Shown: positions 1-8,745, counted from the stretch's first letter. The stretch: DNA of 43,838 nucleotides from Candidatus Propionivibrio aalborgensis (GCF_900089945.1 NZ_FLQY01000009.1:1-43838), one strand, 5' to 3'. Numbers and translations are program-made. The notes: generated by a model from the sequence alone, not told the origin.

Positions 1-3000
1 CAGGAAAACCCTCTCGGCTTCGGTATCGGCCGTGGCTTGTATAACGAAAAAGGGAACTGGGAAGGCGTCTTTGCCATGGCGTTCCAGGATTCACACTTCA
101 AGCCTTCGTATACCGGGGGTTACCAATGGAAAGCAATCTGGCGACCAGCCGAGGACGTTCGTCTGGGATTGGGTTATCTTGCAGGTTTGATGTCGCGCTC
201 GGACATCCTGAGCTATGTGCCTTTTCCAATTGTGTTCCCAGTGGCTTCTGTGGCTTACAAGAACTTCAGTCTGGAAGGAACGTACATTCCCCCGGGTGGC
301 GACAATGCCGGCAATGTCCTCTTTATCTGGGCCAAGTGGGAAATGGGCAAGACCGGTGAAGCAATCGGTACGCCGGCGCAGCCGGCGCCGCCAACTCCGA
401 CGGAAATGGCCAATGCATCATTCGGTCCTTCCACGCCGGTTACCAGGCAGCGTGTGCCGTATGGCCCCGTCCTTGAGCCGGGCTCGACCCCACGTCTGGT
501 CTCCTCATCTGAAACCGTGCCACCAGTGGTGCGGGCCACAGGTCGCCGCGACGAGGAGGAAGTTCCCGACCCCCTGCCGTCCCTCGTTTTGCAACCCTCG
601 AGAAGCATGGTGACGCCGCCCAAAGACAGCGCGGTATCGCGACCGGTGTTCCTCAGCGCATACCGTATGGGGGGTGACATTGATCGGGAGTTCAATGCGG
701 AAGGGGAGGCCGAATTGCGCAAGATTGGCACCGTCGTCAATGCGGATCGATTGACCTACTGGCCGATTGACGATGAAATCGAGGCAGAGGGTAATGCGCG
801 ACTTGAACAGGGCGAGGATCTGATTACCGGCCCGAAGATGCGCTTGAAACTTGAGGACCAGGTCGGCTTCTTTGAGCAGCCTTCCTATACGATCAAACGT
901 CAGCCGTCGTCCGGAGGAAAAGCCAAGGCAGAAACGGAATCTACGGCACTCAGTGCTGAGCAGCAAGATGAAGATTCATGGCTTACTTCGGGTTTTGCCT
1001 CGCCGCAGGTGCTAGACATCAAGCCGGGGCAAACGAGCTTTGACTACTCTAAGCAGAGCCCTCGGAGGGCGACCGTAGCGCGGGGAGAAGCGGATCGTAT
1101 CGATTTCGAGGGCGAGAACCAGGTCCGGATGACCAATGCCACCTACACGACATGCGAACCGGGCAATGATGACTGGTATGCCAAGGCAGGCAGTCTCAAA
1201 CTCGATTATGACCGCGAGGTAGCCGAGGGTACCGACGGTACGGTGTACTTTCTAGGTACGCCGATTCTCTATTCGCCATGGCTATCTTTCTCGCTCAACA
1301 ACCAACGGAAATCGGGCTTCCTCGCGCCGACATTCGGTACGAGCAGTAACAGGGGCATCGAACTTGCGATGCCCTACTACTGGAATATTGCGCCGAACAT
1401 GGATGCAACAATTGCGCCACGCGTGATGACCAAGCGTGGCGTTCAATTGAATAACGAATTCCGATATCTCAACACGGCGTTTGGCGGCACGTATCGAGGA
1501 GAGCTTCACGCCGAGGTGCTGCCCAACGACCGGGAGCGGAACGGCGAGAATCGCTACGGTTACTCGGTGCAGCATAACCAGGCGATGGCGAATGGCTTCT
1601 CCGGCGTGATCAACTACGGCAGGGTATCGGATGACGATTACTTCACCGATCTGTCCAGTCAGATTTCCCATACTTCGCAAGTCAATATCCTGCAGCAAGG
1701 CGTATTGAGCTATGGCGGGGGCGGATGGTGGAATGCAACAGCCAATTTCCAGCAGTATCAGACCTTGCAGCCCGATCCCGAGAATCCGACTCTGTACCCT
1801 TACCAGTTGTTGCCGCAGTTTACAGTCACTGCCAGAAGACCTGATCTGTATATGACCGATACCAGTTTCTTTGGGCAGTACACAAACTTTACAATCAAAG
1901 AGCGCATACAGAATGTCGATGGCGTGCCCACGCTTTACCCTGATGGTCAGCGGACCGTGCTTTATCCACAGGTTGCGCTACCTTACGTGACGCCGGGTTG
2001 GTATGTGACTCCGAAGATCGGGGTGAACGTCCGGCACTATGAGCTTTCCGGCCAGGCCGCTGGCACGCCGGGATCAATCAATACCACGCTGCCGATTTTC
2101 AGCATCGACTCGGGGATGACCTTCGAGCGGCCAAGCAACTGGTTCGGACGCGATTACACACAGACACTCGAGCCACGCCTCTTCTACGTGAATATCCCAT
2201 ACAAGAACCAGGAGCAGATACCGATATTCGATTCAGGTCTGGCGGATTTCAACTTCGCGCAGATTTTTTCCGAGAACCAGTTCTCCGGATGGGACCGTAT
2301 CAATAATGCCAATCAGCTAACGGCGGCGATGACGACTCGATTGATTGAGCCATCATCCGGAAACGAGATCATGCGTGCGATGTTTGGGCAGCGTTTCTAT
2401 TTCACCCGGAACAAGGTGGAACTCAACGCGAGTACAAGTACCCCGACAGAAGATCAGTCGTGGCAAAAATCCGATGTCCTCGCAGCATTCAGCGGTCAAA
2501 TTCTGCCCAAGGTATATGCGGATGCAGCTTGGCAATACAATCTGAATGATCGCCAGGTAAATCGCTTTTCGATGGGGGGGCACTATCGTCCGGAACCGGG
2601 CAAGGTTTTCAATGCGGCCTATCGTTACAACCGCGATCCGAATGCGCCGATCGATCAGGTCGATTTTTCCGGACAGTGGCCCCTTACGGGACGCTGGACT
2701 GCTGTTGGCCGATTCAATTTCTCGTTCAAGGATGATGCAACCAACACTTCGACAGCCACACAGAATGGACGATTGATCGAATCCATAGCCGGGCTGGAGT
2801 ACAACGGCGGTTGCTGGGTTGTGCGTGGCGTTGCGCAGCAAATCGCCCTTACCCAGGACAAGACCTCTACAGGGTTTTTCATCCAGCTTGAGCTGAATGA
2901 TTTTTCGCGAATTGGTTCCAATCCGCTGAATCTTCTCAAACGCAATATTCAGGGCTACAGCCTGATCAATCAGCCGGCAGCCGACCCTGTCTTTGGTGAA

Positions 3001-3003
3001 TAG
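1..3003 (+). CDS. lptD: PagP-LptD fusion: lipid A palmitoyltransferase barrel joined to LPS-assembly protein LptD (5' partial)
   Basis: The frame is open from base 1 to the stop at 3003, giving 1000 visible residues; the true start lies upstream. Residues 1-119 match the C-terminal three quarters of PagP: EKGNW, AMAFxDS (the Asp-Ser pair of the active site, codons 88-93), a WRP motif, PFPIVFPVASVAYKN, and a closing strand with GNVLFIWAKW. The catalytic His of PagP would lie upstream of the window. Residues 120-216 are a Pro/Thr-rich linker without a signal peptide. Residues 217-1000 are a full-size LptD: a periplasmic OstA jellyroll (about 222-300) and then a large barrel. LptD inserts LPS into the outer leaflet with LptE; PagP palmitoylates lipid A there. 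Only two cysteines remain in the LptD part (Cys385 in TTCEPG and Cys938 in GGCWVV), corresponding to the E. coli Cys173-Cys725 pair. surA, which encodes the LptD chaperone, follows after 12 bp. LptD assignment is near certain; PagP assignment is strong. Confidence 0.93.
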   Translation, partial: QENPLGFGIGRGLYNEKGNWEGVFAMAFQDSHFKPSYTGGYQWKAIWRPAEDVRLGLGYLAGLMSRSDILSYVPFPIVFPVASVAYKNFSLEGTYIPPGGDNAGNVLFIWAKWEMGKTGEAIGTPAQPAPPTPTEMANASFGPSTPVTRQRVPYGPVLEPGSTPRLVSSSETVPPVVRATGRRDEEEVPDPLPSLVLQPSRSMVTPPKDSAVSRPVFLSAYRMGGDIDREFNAEGEAELRKIGTVVNADRLTYWPIDDEIEAEGNARLEQGEDLITGPKMRLKLEDQVGFFEQPSYTIKRQPSSGGKAKAETESTALSAEQQDEDSWLTSGFASPQVLDIKPGQTSFDYSKQSPRRATVARGEADRIDFEGENQVRMTNATYTTCEPGNDDWYAKAGSLKLDYDREVAEGTDGTVYFLGTPILYSPWLSFSLNNQRKSGFLAPTFGTSSNRGIELAMPYYWNIAPNMDATIAPRVMTKRGVQLNNEFRYLNTAFGGTYRGELHAEVLPNDRERNGENRYGYSVQHNQAMANGFSGVINYGRVSDDDYFTDLSSQISHTSQVNILQQGVLSYGGGGWWNATANFQQYQTLQPDPENPTLYPYQLLPQFTVTARRPDLYMTDTSFFGQYTNFTIKERIQNVDGVPTLYPDGQRTVLYPQVALPYVTPGWYVTPKIGVNVRHYELSGQAAGTPGSINTTLPIFSIDSGMTFERPSNWFGRDYTQTLEPRLFYVNIPYKNQEQIPIFDSGLADFNFAQIFSENQFSGWDRINNANQLTAAMTTRLIEPSSGNEIMRAMFGQRFYFTRNKVELNASTSTPTEDQSWQKSDVLAAFSGQILPKVYADAAWQYNLNDRQVNRFSMGGHYRPEPGKVFNAAYRYNRDPNAPIDQVDFSGQWPLTGRWTAVGRFNFSFKDDATNTSTATQNGRLIESIAGLEYNGGCWVVRGVAQQIALTQDKTSTGFFIQLELNDFSRIGSNPLNLLKRNIQGYSLINQPAADPVFGE

Positions 3004-3015
3004 GAGGCGCGACAC

Positions 3016-4326
3016 ATGACGCAATTGCTTCGTACCCTGGTACTGTATTTCTGTTTCGTCGGACTGGCTGCGTCACAATCGCCCAGCCGCCAAGTCAGGG
3101 AACCACTACCGGCTGATCGAATCGTTGCCGTTGTCAATGACGAGGTAATTACGCTCCATGAATTGCGTACGCGCCTCGATCTTGCGCTTAACCAGCTTAA
3201 GAAGCAGGGCACCCCATTGCCAGCTCGCGATGTTCTAGAGCGTCAGATGCTCGAGCGGTTAGTGATGGACAAGGTTCAATTGCAATTCGCACGCGAGACA
3301 GGTTTGCGCGTTGATGATGCACAGCTTGAGCAGGCGCTGCAGCGTATTGCCGCCGGCAACAAGATGTCACTTTCCCAGTTTCGCGAGGCACTGCAAAAAG
3401 ATGGCATCCCGTTCGCGAGATTTCGTGAGGATATTCGTGAAGAGATGACCATATCGCGTGTCCGTGAGCGAGAAGTCGAGAACAAGATCACAATCTCGGA
3501 AGGCGAGATTGACAACTACCTTAGTGCCAATTCCGCCAAAGGTGGTGCTGGCGAAGAGTATGAAGTTGCCCATATCCTCCTGCGCGTGCCCGAGTCGGCG
3601 AGTCCGGAGCAGATTCAGAAGCTCAAGGCCAAGGCTGATGAGGTGATGGGGCGACTGAAGAAGGGCGAAGATTTTGCACAGCTTGCCGCAGCTTATTCTG
3701 ACGCACCTGACGGCTTGCAAGGCGGCAATCTGGGCATGCGCCCCCTGGATCGCTTGCCAGGGAGTTTCGGAGAGTTGGTGATCAAGCTTCAAGTCGGTGA
3801 GGTCGCGCCGATTCTGCGAAGTCCAAACGGATTCCATATCGTCAAACTGGTTTCAAAACGAGGTGGTTCGGACATGCCAGCAGTGCAGCAGACCCATGCG
3901 CGACATATTCTGATCAAGGTAAACGAAGTGGTTTCGGAATCCGATGCCAGGCACACGCTGGCCGGTTTGTCCGAACGAATCAAGAATGGCGCCAGTTTTG
4001 CGGAGCTGGCCAGACTGTATTCGCAGGATGGGTCGGCATCCAAGGGTGGAGACCTGGGCTGGATCTACCCCGGCGATACCGTGCCGGAATTTGAGCGGGC
4101 AATGAACAAGCTCAAGCCCGGCGAGGTTAGCCAGGCAGTTCATTCGCCATTCGGATTTCACCTGATCGAAGTGCTTGAGCGACGCGTGCAGGACGTTTCG
4201 GCCGAGCGCCAACGGGTGATTGCGCGGCAGGTGCTGCGCGAGCGCAAGATGGATGAAGCGTATCAGGATTGGTTGCGTCAGGCGCGCGATCGCGCCTACG
4301 TGGAAATACGCATCGAGGAGCGCTGA
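3016..4326 (+). CDS. surA: Periplasmic chaperone / peptidyl-prolyl isomerase SurA
   Basis: SurA escorts unfolded outer-membrane proteins, LptD among them, across the periplasm to the BAM complex. The 436-residue protein has a signal peptide (about residues 1-20), the SurA N-terminal chaperone domain beginning with DRIVAVVNDEVIT (34-46), and two parvulin domains at about 182-280 (EVAHILLRVPE ... GFHIVKLV) and 292-390 (THARHILIKV ... GFHLIEVLE), then a short C-terminal helix. Length and domain order match the family. The start is supported by an AGGAGG-like site (TAGGAGGCGCGACAC before ATG) just after the lptD stop. It is cotranscribed with the upstream fusion and with pdxA, whose start is 3 bp after its stop. 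Confidence 0.97.
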   Translation: MTQLLRTLVLYFCFVGLAASQSPSRQVREPLPADRIVAVVNDEVITLHELRTRLDLALNQLKKQGTPLPARDVLERQMLERLVMDKVQLQFARETGLRVDDAQLEQALQRIAAGNKMSLSQFREALQKDGIPFARFREDIREEMTISRVREREVENKITISEGEIDNYLSANSAKGGAGEEYEVAHILLRVPESASPEQIQKLKAKADEVMGRLKKGEDFAQLAAAYSDAPDGLQGGNLGMRPLDRLPGSFGELVIKLQVGEVAPILRSPNGFHIVKLVSKRGGSDMPAVQQTHARHILIKVNEVVSESDARHTLAGLSERIKNGASFAELARLYSQDGSASKGGDLGWIYPGDTVPEFERAMNKLKPGEVSQAVHSPFGFHLIEVLERRVQDVSAERQRVIARQVLRERKMDEAYQDWLRQARDRAYVEIRIEER

Positions 4327-4329
4327 GCC

Positions 4330-5316
4330 ATGCTGGCCCGGCCCCTCGTCGCCGTCACTTCAGGAGAACCCGCAGGAGTCGGGCCTGAAATCTGTCTGCG
4401 ATTGATGGACGGTGTTACGGGTGCGCTTAATGCGGACTTGGTCGTTCTAGGTGATCGTCATTTGATGGCCGCGCGTGCCGAAGCCATCAGTTTTACAGGC
4501 GAATTGCGCGAATGGTCTCCAGGTTTGATGCCATTGCCCGGACACCTTGATATCCTTCATGTGCCACTGTCTGTCCCTTCGCGTCCTGGACAACTTGATC
4601 CGGAAAATTCGTCTTATGTGCTTCAGTTGCTCCAGCGGGCGATCGAAGGCTGCAGAACGGGTGAGTTTTCCGCGATGGTTACGGCCCCTGTGCACAAAGG
4701 CGTGATCAACGACGCGGGCATTCCGTTCACCGGACACACCGAGTATCTGGCAGAGCAGACGCAAACTCCGCGCGTTGTGATGATGCTCACGGGCGGTGGT
4801 CTGAAAGTCGCATTGGCGACGACTCACCTGCCTTTGAAGGAGGTGCCATCGGCGTTGACGCAGAATTCCATTGAGCAGACGCTGCGTATCCTGCACGCTG
4901 ATTTGGTCAGAAAATACGCCATCGAAGATCCGCGAATTCTGGTTGCCGGGCTCAATCCCCACGCCGGTGAAGGTGGGTACCTCGGGCGCGAGGAAATCGA
5001 GATCATTGCCCCGGTGCTGGACCGCTTGCGTGCCGAAGGCATGCGGCTGATTGGCCCCTTGCCTGCCGATACGATGTTCACGCCGCCGATGCTGGCCCTG
5101 GGCGATTGTGTATTGGCCATGTACCATGATCAGGGGTTGACGGCGCTCAAGTATGCGAGTTTTGGAGCCGGCATCAATGTGACGCTTGGCCTGCCAATCA
5201 TCCGTACCTCGGTCGATCACGGTACTGCCCTCGAACTGGCCGGAAGCGGTCGGGCCGATCCGGGAAGTCTCTTCGTTGCTGTTGAGCAAGCTATTGAGAT
5301 GGCGCAACGGCAGTGA
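4330..5316 (+). CDS. pdxA: 4-hydroxythreonine-4-phosphate dehydrogenase PdxA
   Basis: PdxA oxidises 4-phosphooxy-L-threonine with NAD in de novo pyridoxal 5'-phosphate synthesis; it is a cytoplasmic, metal-dependent dimer. The 328-residue product has the family signatures: TSGEPAGVGPEI near the N terminus, the metal-ligand motif GHTEYLAEQT in the middle, a second metal site around GLNPHAGEGG, and MYHDQGLTALKY with GTALELAGSGRADPGS near the C terminus. Length is normal. It follows surA with a 3-bp gap, so it is translationally coupled, in the classic lptD-surA-pdxA-rsmA arrangement. Confidence 0.97.
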   Translation: MLARPLVAVTSGEPAGVGPEICLRLMDGVTGALNADLVVLGDRHLMAARAEAISFTGELREWSPGLMPLPGHLDILHVPLSVPSRPGQLDPENSSYVLQLLQRAIEGCRTGEFSAMVTAPVHKGVINDAGIPFTGHTEYLAEQTQTPRVVMMLTGGGLKVALATTHLPLKEVPSALTQNSIEQTLRILHADLVRKYAIEDPRILVAGLNPHAGEGGYLGREEIEIIAPVLDRLRAEGMRLIGPLPADTMFTPPMLALGDCVLAMYHDQGLTALKYASFGAGINVTLGLPIIRTSVDHGTALELAGSGRADPGSLFVAVEQAIEMAQRQ

Positions 5317-5407
5317 CGTACCTGCAATACAGCACTCACAGAATTCTGGGCTTCGGATTTCTGCTTTGCAGGTTCATGGAATGAGCAAGCGTGTGGCGCG
5401 CAAACGT

Positions 5408-5440
5408 TATAATTCCAGCGTAGCCCGTTGGCATGGGCTA
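5408..5440 (+). promoter_or_regulatory. Candidate sigma-70 -10 box and leader hairpin before rsmA
   Basis: The spacer between pdxA and rsmA contains a perfect TATAAT at 5408-5413, followed by a small hairpin TAGCCC/GGGCTA (5421-5426 with 5435-5440). No good -35 hexamer is seen 16-18 bp upstream. This suggests rsmA has its own promoter besides read-through from pdxA. The -10 match is direct; the function is inferred. Confidence 0.45.
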
Positions 5441-5475
5441 GCCTGCTCTGAAGCATTTGAATTCAGGTACGCGGC

Positions 5476-6255
5476 ATGAACCAGCATGTTCCACGCAAAC
5501 GTTTTGGGCAGAATTTCCTGATTGACCGACAGGTGATAGCCGCTATTGTCGATGCAGTCGCACTGGAGCGTGACGATTGTGTCGTTGAGATAGGTCCTGG
5601 ACTTGGAGCGTTGACTGACCCATTGCTGAAACTTCTGGATCATCTGCAAGTCGTCGAGATTGACCGCGATATCATCGCCCGATTGAAGACGCGTTATCCG
5701 CCAGGAAAACTGACCCTCCACGAGGGCGATGCCCTGGCTTTCGATTTTGCTTCGCTGTGCAAAGGATCATCCGCAGGTCTGCGCATTGTCGGCAATCTGC
5801 CCTACAACATCTCGACGCCATTGCTGTTCCATCTGGCCGGCTTTGCCGATCAGGTCGTCGACATGCACTTCATGCTCCAGAAGGAGGTTGTCGACCGTAT
5901 GGTCGCCGAGCCCGGCACTCCCGACTATGGGCGTTTGACGGTAATGCTTCAGTATCGTTTTGTGATGGACTGGCTACTTGATGTGCCGCCGGAATCCTTC
6001 GACCCGGCGCCGAAGGTCGACTCGGCCTTGGTGCGTCTGATTCCCCGTCTGCCGGCTGACTTGTCGGCGAAAGACGAGTCAAGGTTCGCAGCGATAGTGT
6101 CTGCCGCTTTCGCTCAGCGGCGCAAGATGCTGCGCAATAATTTCAAGGGCATATTTGATGACACGGATTACGGGCGGCTCGGAATTTCCTCGACCGCCCG
6201 AGCGGAGGAACTGTCGGTTGAGGATTACATCCGCATAGCCAACAGCATGCGATGA
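5476..6255 (+). CDS. rsmA: 16S rRNA dimethyladenosine transferase RsmA (KsgA)
   Basis: RsmA dimethylates the two adjacent adenines (A1518, A1519) of the 3' end of 16S rRNA using S-adenosylmethionine, a late step in 30S maturation. The 259-residue protein shows the family motifs: KRFGQNFLID at the N terminus, VVEIGPGLGALT (SAM motif I), the acidic VEIDRD loop, and the catalytic NLPYNIS motif (IV), with the small C-terminal domain following. Length is typical. It ends the lptD-surA-pdxA-rsmA block; apaG and apaH, found next in E. coli, are absent here. Confidence 0.97.
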   Translation: MNQHVPRKRFGQNFLIDRQVIAAIVDAVALERDDCVVEIGPGLGALTDPLLKLLDHLQVVEIDRDIIARLKTRYPPGKLTLHEGDALAFDFASLCKGSSAGLRIVGNLPYNISTPLLFHLAGFADQVVDMHFMLQKEVVDRMVAEPGTPDYGRLTVMLQYRFVMDWLLDVPPESFDPAPKVDSALVRLIPRLPADLSAKDESRFAAIVSAAFAQRRKMLRNNFKGIFDDTDYGRLGISSTARAEELSVEDYIRIANSMR

Positions 6256-6369
6256 ATTTGCCAAGAAGCGACGACGGAAACTGTCGTCTGGATTGATTCA
6301 CGGCGTGACGAACGGCGCACCGTAGTGGAGCGCCGCATTCTGTTGCAAGGCGGATTATGCAGAATTCGC

Positions 6370-6567
6370 TCAGCTTTGCTTCTTCATCGGGCAGGTGCTT
6401 ATGCCGAGAAGCGGGTAAGCAGGACACCAGCCGATCAGCCCGGTCAGCAAGGGTACGACACCGATCCAGCCCCAGACACCGACGACGCCCATTGCTGCAA
6501 GTGCAATGAGGACTATGCCAACAGCAATGCGCAGGATGCGATCAAGCCCACCGACGTTCGCTTTCAT
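6370..6567 (-). CDS. DUF2892 (YgaP-type) small inner-membrane protein
   Basis: This 65-residue protein begins MKANVGGLDRILRIAVG and has two hydrophobic segments (about residues 12-30 and 33-50) separated by a short Gly/Trp turn, then CPAYPLLGISTCP. This is the DUF2892 pattern, related to the membrane part of YgaP-type rhodaneses, and the family's biochemical role is unknown to me. I chose the ATG at 6567 because GGAGAG lies 6 bp upstream; an in-frame TTG at 6582 has no such site. It lies downstream of a crp/fnr-type regulator on the same strand, with a CRP-like palindrome in between, suggesting regulation by that protein. Confidence 0.8.
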   Translation of the reverse strand: MKANVGGLDRILRIAVGIVLIALAAMGVVGVWGWIGVVPLLTGLIGWCPAYPLLGISTCPMKKQS

Positions 6568-6626
6568 GATGCTTCTCTCCAAAGGTTAATAAGGGAGGCA
6601 GTCTATGCCCGAGTCTCTGCGCTGTA

Positions 6627-6642
6627 TGTAACCCAGGTCACA
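6627..6642 (-). promoter_or_regulatory. CRP/FNR-like palindrome upstream of the DUF2892 gene
   Basis: On the minus strand the site reads TGTGACCTGGGTTACA, an interrupted palindrome (TGTGA-N6-TTACA, one mismatch from a perfect TGTGA-N6-TCACA). It is about 60 bp upstream of the DUF2892 start, and the neighbouring gene encodes a Crp/Fnr-family protein. The sequence is seen directly; its use by that regulator is inferred. Confidence 0.5.
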
Positions 6643-6768
6643 GAGCGGCATGGCTCCGGGTGTTCCGGGTGTCGATGCGAGGCATATTGCTTCGGAAGAC
6701 ACATCAAAAGAAACTTGAGGATCCCCATGCAGCCTTGTTTGCGTGCTTCGTGCTTTACGCGTTGGGTA

Positions 6769-7443
6769 CTATTTCCGATCGATGCCGGCCAGTTGTTTCA
6801 AGCCGTCCCGGTCGAGCAGGCTTATCCGTTCGCGTCCGATAGAAACGAATCCCTGCGCGGCAAAGCCTTTTAGCAGTCTGCTGACGATTTCCCTGACGCT
6901 GCCCAGTTCATCGGCCAGCCCTTGATGTGTCGCCTGAATCGGCTCGCTCTTGCCGAGCAGTAGTTTGGCCAATCGCTGGTCGAGTCGGTGAAAGGCAACT
7001 TCCTCGACGAGTTGCATCAAATCGGCGATGCGGTCGGCGAGCAGGTGAAAGACGAAATCGCGGAAAGTGGCGTCTCCGGCTATCAAGCGTTCAAAAAGTG
7101 TTTTCGGCAGGATGGCTATCTGCAGTGCTGTCTCGGCGATGCCGCGTGCTGAGTAGGGCATGTGGCCGAGAAGGCAACTCGATGTGATTACGCAGGAGCC
7201 GCCCGGTTCTATGCGGTAGAGCAACATTTCTCGTCCGGCAGGCATGCTCTTCACGACTTTGATGGTGCCAGAGAGCAGTAGGGGAAAGCCGTTGCAGGGT
7301 TGCCGTTCTGCAAACAGGACGGTGCCCGATGTCAGGCGCGTTACGGCGTCCGGTCGGCAAAGCGCAGTAACCTCACCGTATTCAAGCCCTGCAAGCGAGG
7401 GATACAGCGCTAGAAGTTCGTTGGCCGATAGGGCGGGGATCAT
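6769..7443 (-). CDS. Crp/Fnr-family transcriptional regulator
   Basis: The 224-residue protein has an N-terminal cyclic-nucleotide-binding-like beta-roll (about 20-120, including GTVLFAERQPCNGFPLLLSGTIKV), a dimerisation helix (about 125-155), and a C-terminal winged helix with THQGLADELGSVREIVSRLLKGF as recognition helix region (about 170-195). I see no cluster of N-terminal cysteines as in FNR, so it is not an obvious Fe-S oxygen sensor; the ligand is unknown. Its ATG overlaps the stop of xthA (ATGA), so it is the last gene of the oligopeptidase-DUF4124-xthA operon. Likely targets include the adjacent DUF2892 gene. Confidence 0.88.
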   Translation of the reverse strand: MIPALSANELLALYPSLAGLEYGEVTALCRPDAVTRLTSGTVLFAERQPCNGFPLLLSGTIKVVKSMPAGREMLLYRIEPGGSCVITSSCLLGHMPYSARGIAETALQIAILPKTLFERLIAGDATFRDFVFHLLADRIADLMQLVEEVAFHRLDQRLAKLLLGKSEPIQATHQGLADELGSVREIVSRLLKGFAAQGFVSIGRERISLLDRDGLKQLAGIDRK

Positions 7444-8219
7444 CCGTGGGAAATGTCGGAAATGTCGGCGGTAACCGGCGCGTGATCCGACGGCCGTTCG
7501 CGCTTGCGCATCTCGCGATCAATCCCAGCGGCGGCGCAGCGACTCGCCAGTGGGTCGGAGAGCAGAATATGATCAATGCGCAGTCCGTGATTCTTCTGGA
7601 ATCCGAGCATCCGGTAATCCCACCATGAAAAGGCCTTTTCCGGCTGCTCGAAAAGGCGAAAACTGTCTTTCAGTCCCAGCGCCAGCAGACGCCTGAAAGC
7701 AGTACGCTCAGGCTCCGAGCACAGTATCTGGCCAGCCCATGCTTCTGGGTTGTGAACATCGCGATCATCCGGGGCGATGTTGAAGTCGCCGGCCAGCGCC
7801 AGCAGCGGGTTCTCCTGTAACAACTCGCCAAGCCAAGCCTCCAGTTCGTCCAGCCAGGCCAGCTTGTAGTCGTATTTTTCACTGCCGACTGCCTGACCGT
7901 TAGGTATGTAGGCGCATACGATACGGATGCCATTGACCGTGGCGGCGATCAGGCGCTTCTGCGGGTCGGGAAAATGCGGGTTGCCACGTATGACATCACT
8001 CGGTATTTCGCGAGTCAGGAGGGCGACACCGTTGTAGGTCTTTTGCCCGGAAAATTCAACCTGATAACCGGCGGATTCAATCTCCTTCTGTGGAAAATTG
8101 TGATCCTCCAGCTTGGTTTCCTGCAGGCAAAGGACGTCGGGTTGTTGTGCTGCGAGCCACTCCAGCAACTGTGGGAGGCGAACCTTGAGCGAGTTAACGT
8201 TCCAGGTGGCCAGTTTCAT
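7440..8219 (-). CDS. xthA: Exodeoxyribonuclease III
   Basis: This is a Mg-dependent AP endonuclease and 3'-5' exonuclease of base-excision repair. The 259-residue product has the EEP-family motifs in order: ATWNVNSLKVR at the N terminus, LCLQETKLED (metal-binding Glu), YIPNGQ, GDFNIAPDDRD (catalytic Asp and Asn), and SDHAPV near the C terminus (Asp-His pair). Length is typical of XthA. It overlaps the upstream DUF4124 gene and the downstream crp/fnr gene by ATGA, so the three are translationally coupled. Confidence 0.96.
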   Translation of the reverse strand: MKLATWNVNSLKVRLPQLLEWLAAQQPDVLCLQETKLEDHNFPQKEIESAGYQVEFSGQKTYNGVALLTREIPSDVIRGNPHFPDPQKRLIAATVNGIRIVCAYIPNGQAVGSEKYDYKLAWLDELEAWLGELLQENPLLALAGDFNIAPDDRDVHNPEAWAGQILCSEPERTAFRRLLALGLKDSFRLFEQPEKAFSWWDYRMLGFQKNHGLRIDHILLSDPLASRCAAAGIDREMRKRERPSDHAPVTADISDISHG

Positions 8220-8728
8220 TGGCCAAAAGTGCCCGACGGCTTGGCACCATAGGCCGCCGATTTTGGATACCCGGCAAGATCAAGCAGGTTGTTCCATGCG
8301 TCGGGTTCAAAGCCCTTGAAGTTTTGCTGGCCGACGCTGATGCTGGGAACCCCTGCCTCGCTGCCCAGCCGTTTGGTCAATGCAGAGATTTCTTCCTGGG
8401 TGTTGAGCATTTTTTCGGTAAACGGGATGCCTCGTCCGTTGAGCAGATCGCGAGCAGTCTTGCATTCATTGACACAACTGGCGGCTGTATAAAGGGTTAC
8501 CGGAAATCTTTCCGCTGCTTGGCGAGTGGCGTACGGCAGCTGTTGATCGTCAGCGCGTCCGTCGCCCGAAATCTTGACAACTTGTATGGCGCCCGGGGGT
8601 GGGGGTTTGTCCGAGTAAACGACTTGTCCTGTTGTTTTGTCGGTCCAGCGGTAGGTGGTGGTTTGGGCGCTGGCGGCTGAAACGCTTAGCAGGGTGACGC
8701 AAACCAGAATGAGAAGTCGCTTGGGCAT
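8216..8728 (-). CDS. Secreted DUF4124 / glutaredoxin-like protein
   Basis: The 170-residue protein has a signal peptide (about 1-21), a DUF4124 segment (YRWTDKTTGQVVYSDKPPP, about 26-44), and a glutaredoxin-like domain (about 75-155) that starts PVTLYTAASCVNECKTARDL. The redox motif is CxxxC, not the usual CPYC, and a cis-Pro loop (AGVPSISVG) is present. This points to a periplasmic thiol-disulfide role that I cannot specify. The start is backed by AGGAGG upstream. It begins 17 bp after the oligopeptidase stop and overlaps xthA. Confidence 0.85.
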   Translation of the reverse strand: MPKRLLILVCVTLLSVSAASAQTTTYRWTDKTTGQVVYSDKPPPPGAIQVVKISGDGRADDQQLPYATRQAAERFPVTLYTAASCVNECKTARDLLNGRGIPFTEKMLNTQEEISALTKRLGSEAGVPSISVGQQNFKGFEPDAWNNLLDLAGYPKSAAYGAKPSGTFGQ

Positions 8729-8745
8729 GGCTATATCCTCCTGAA

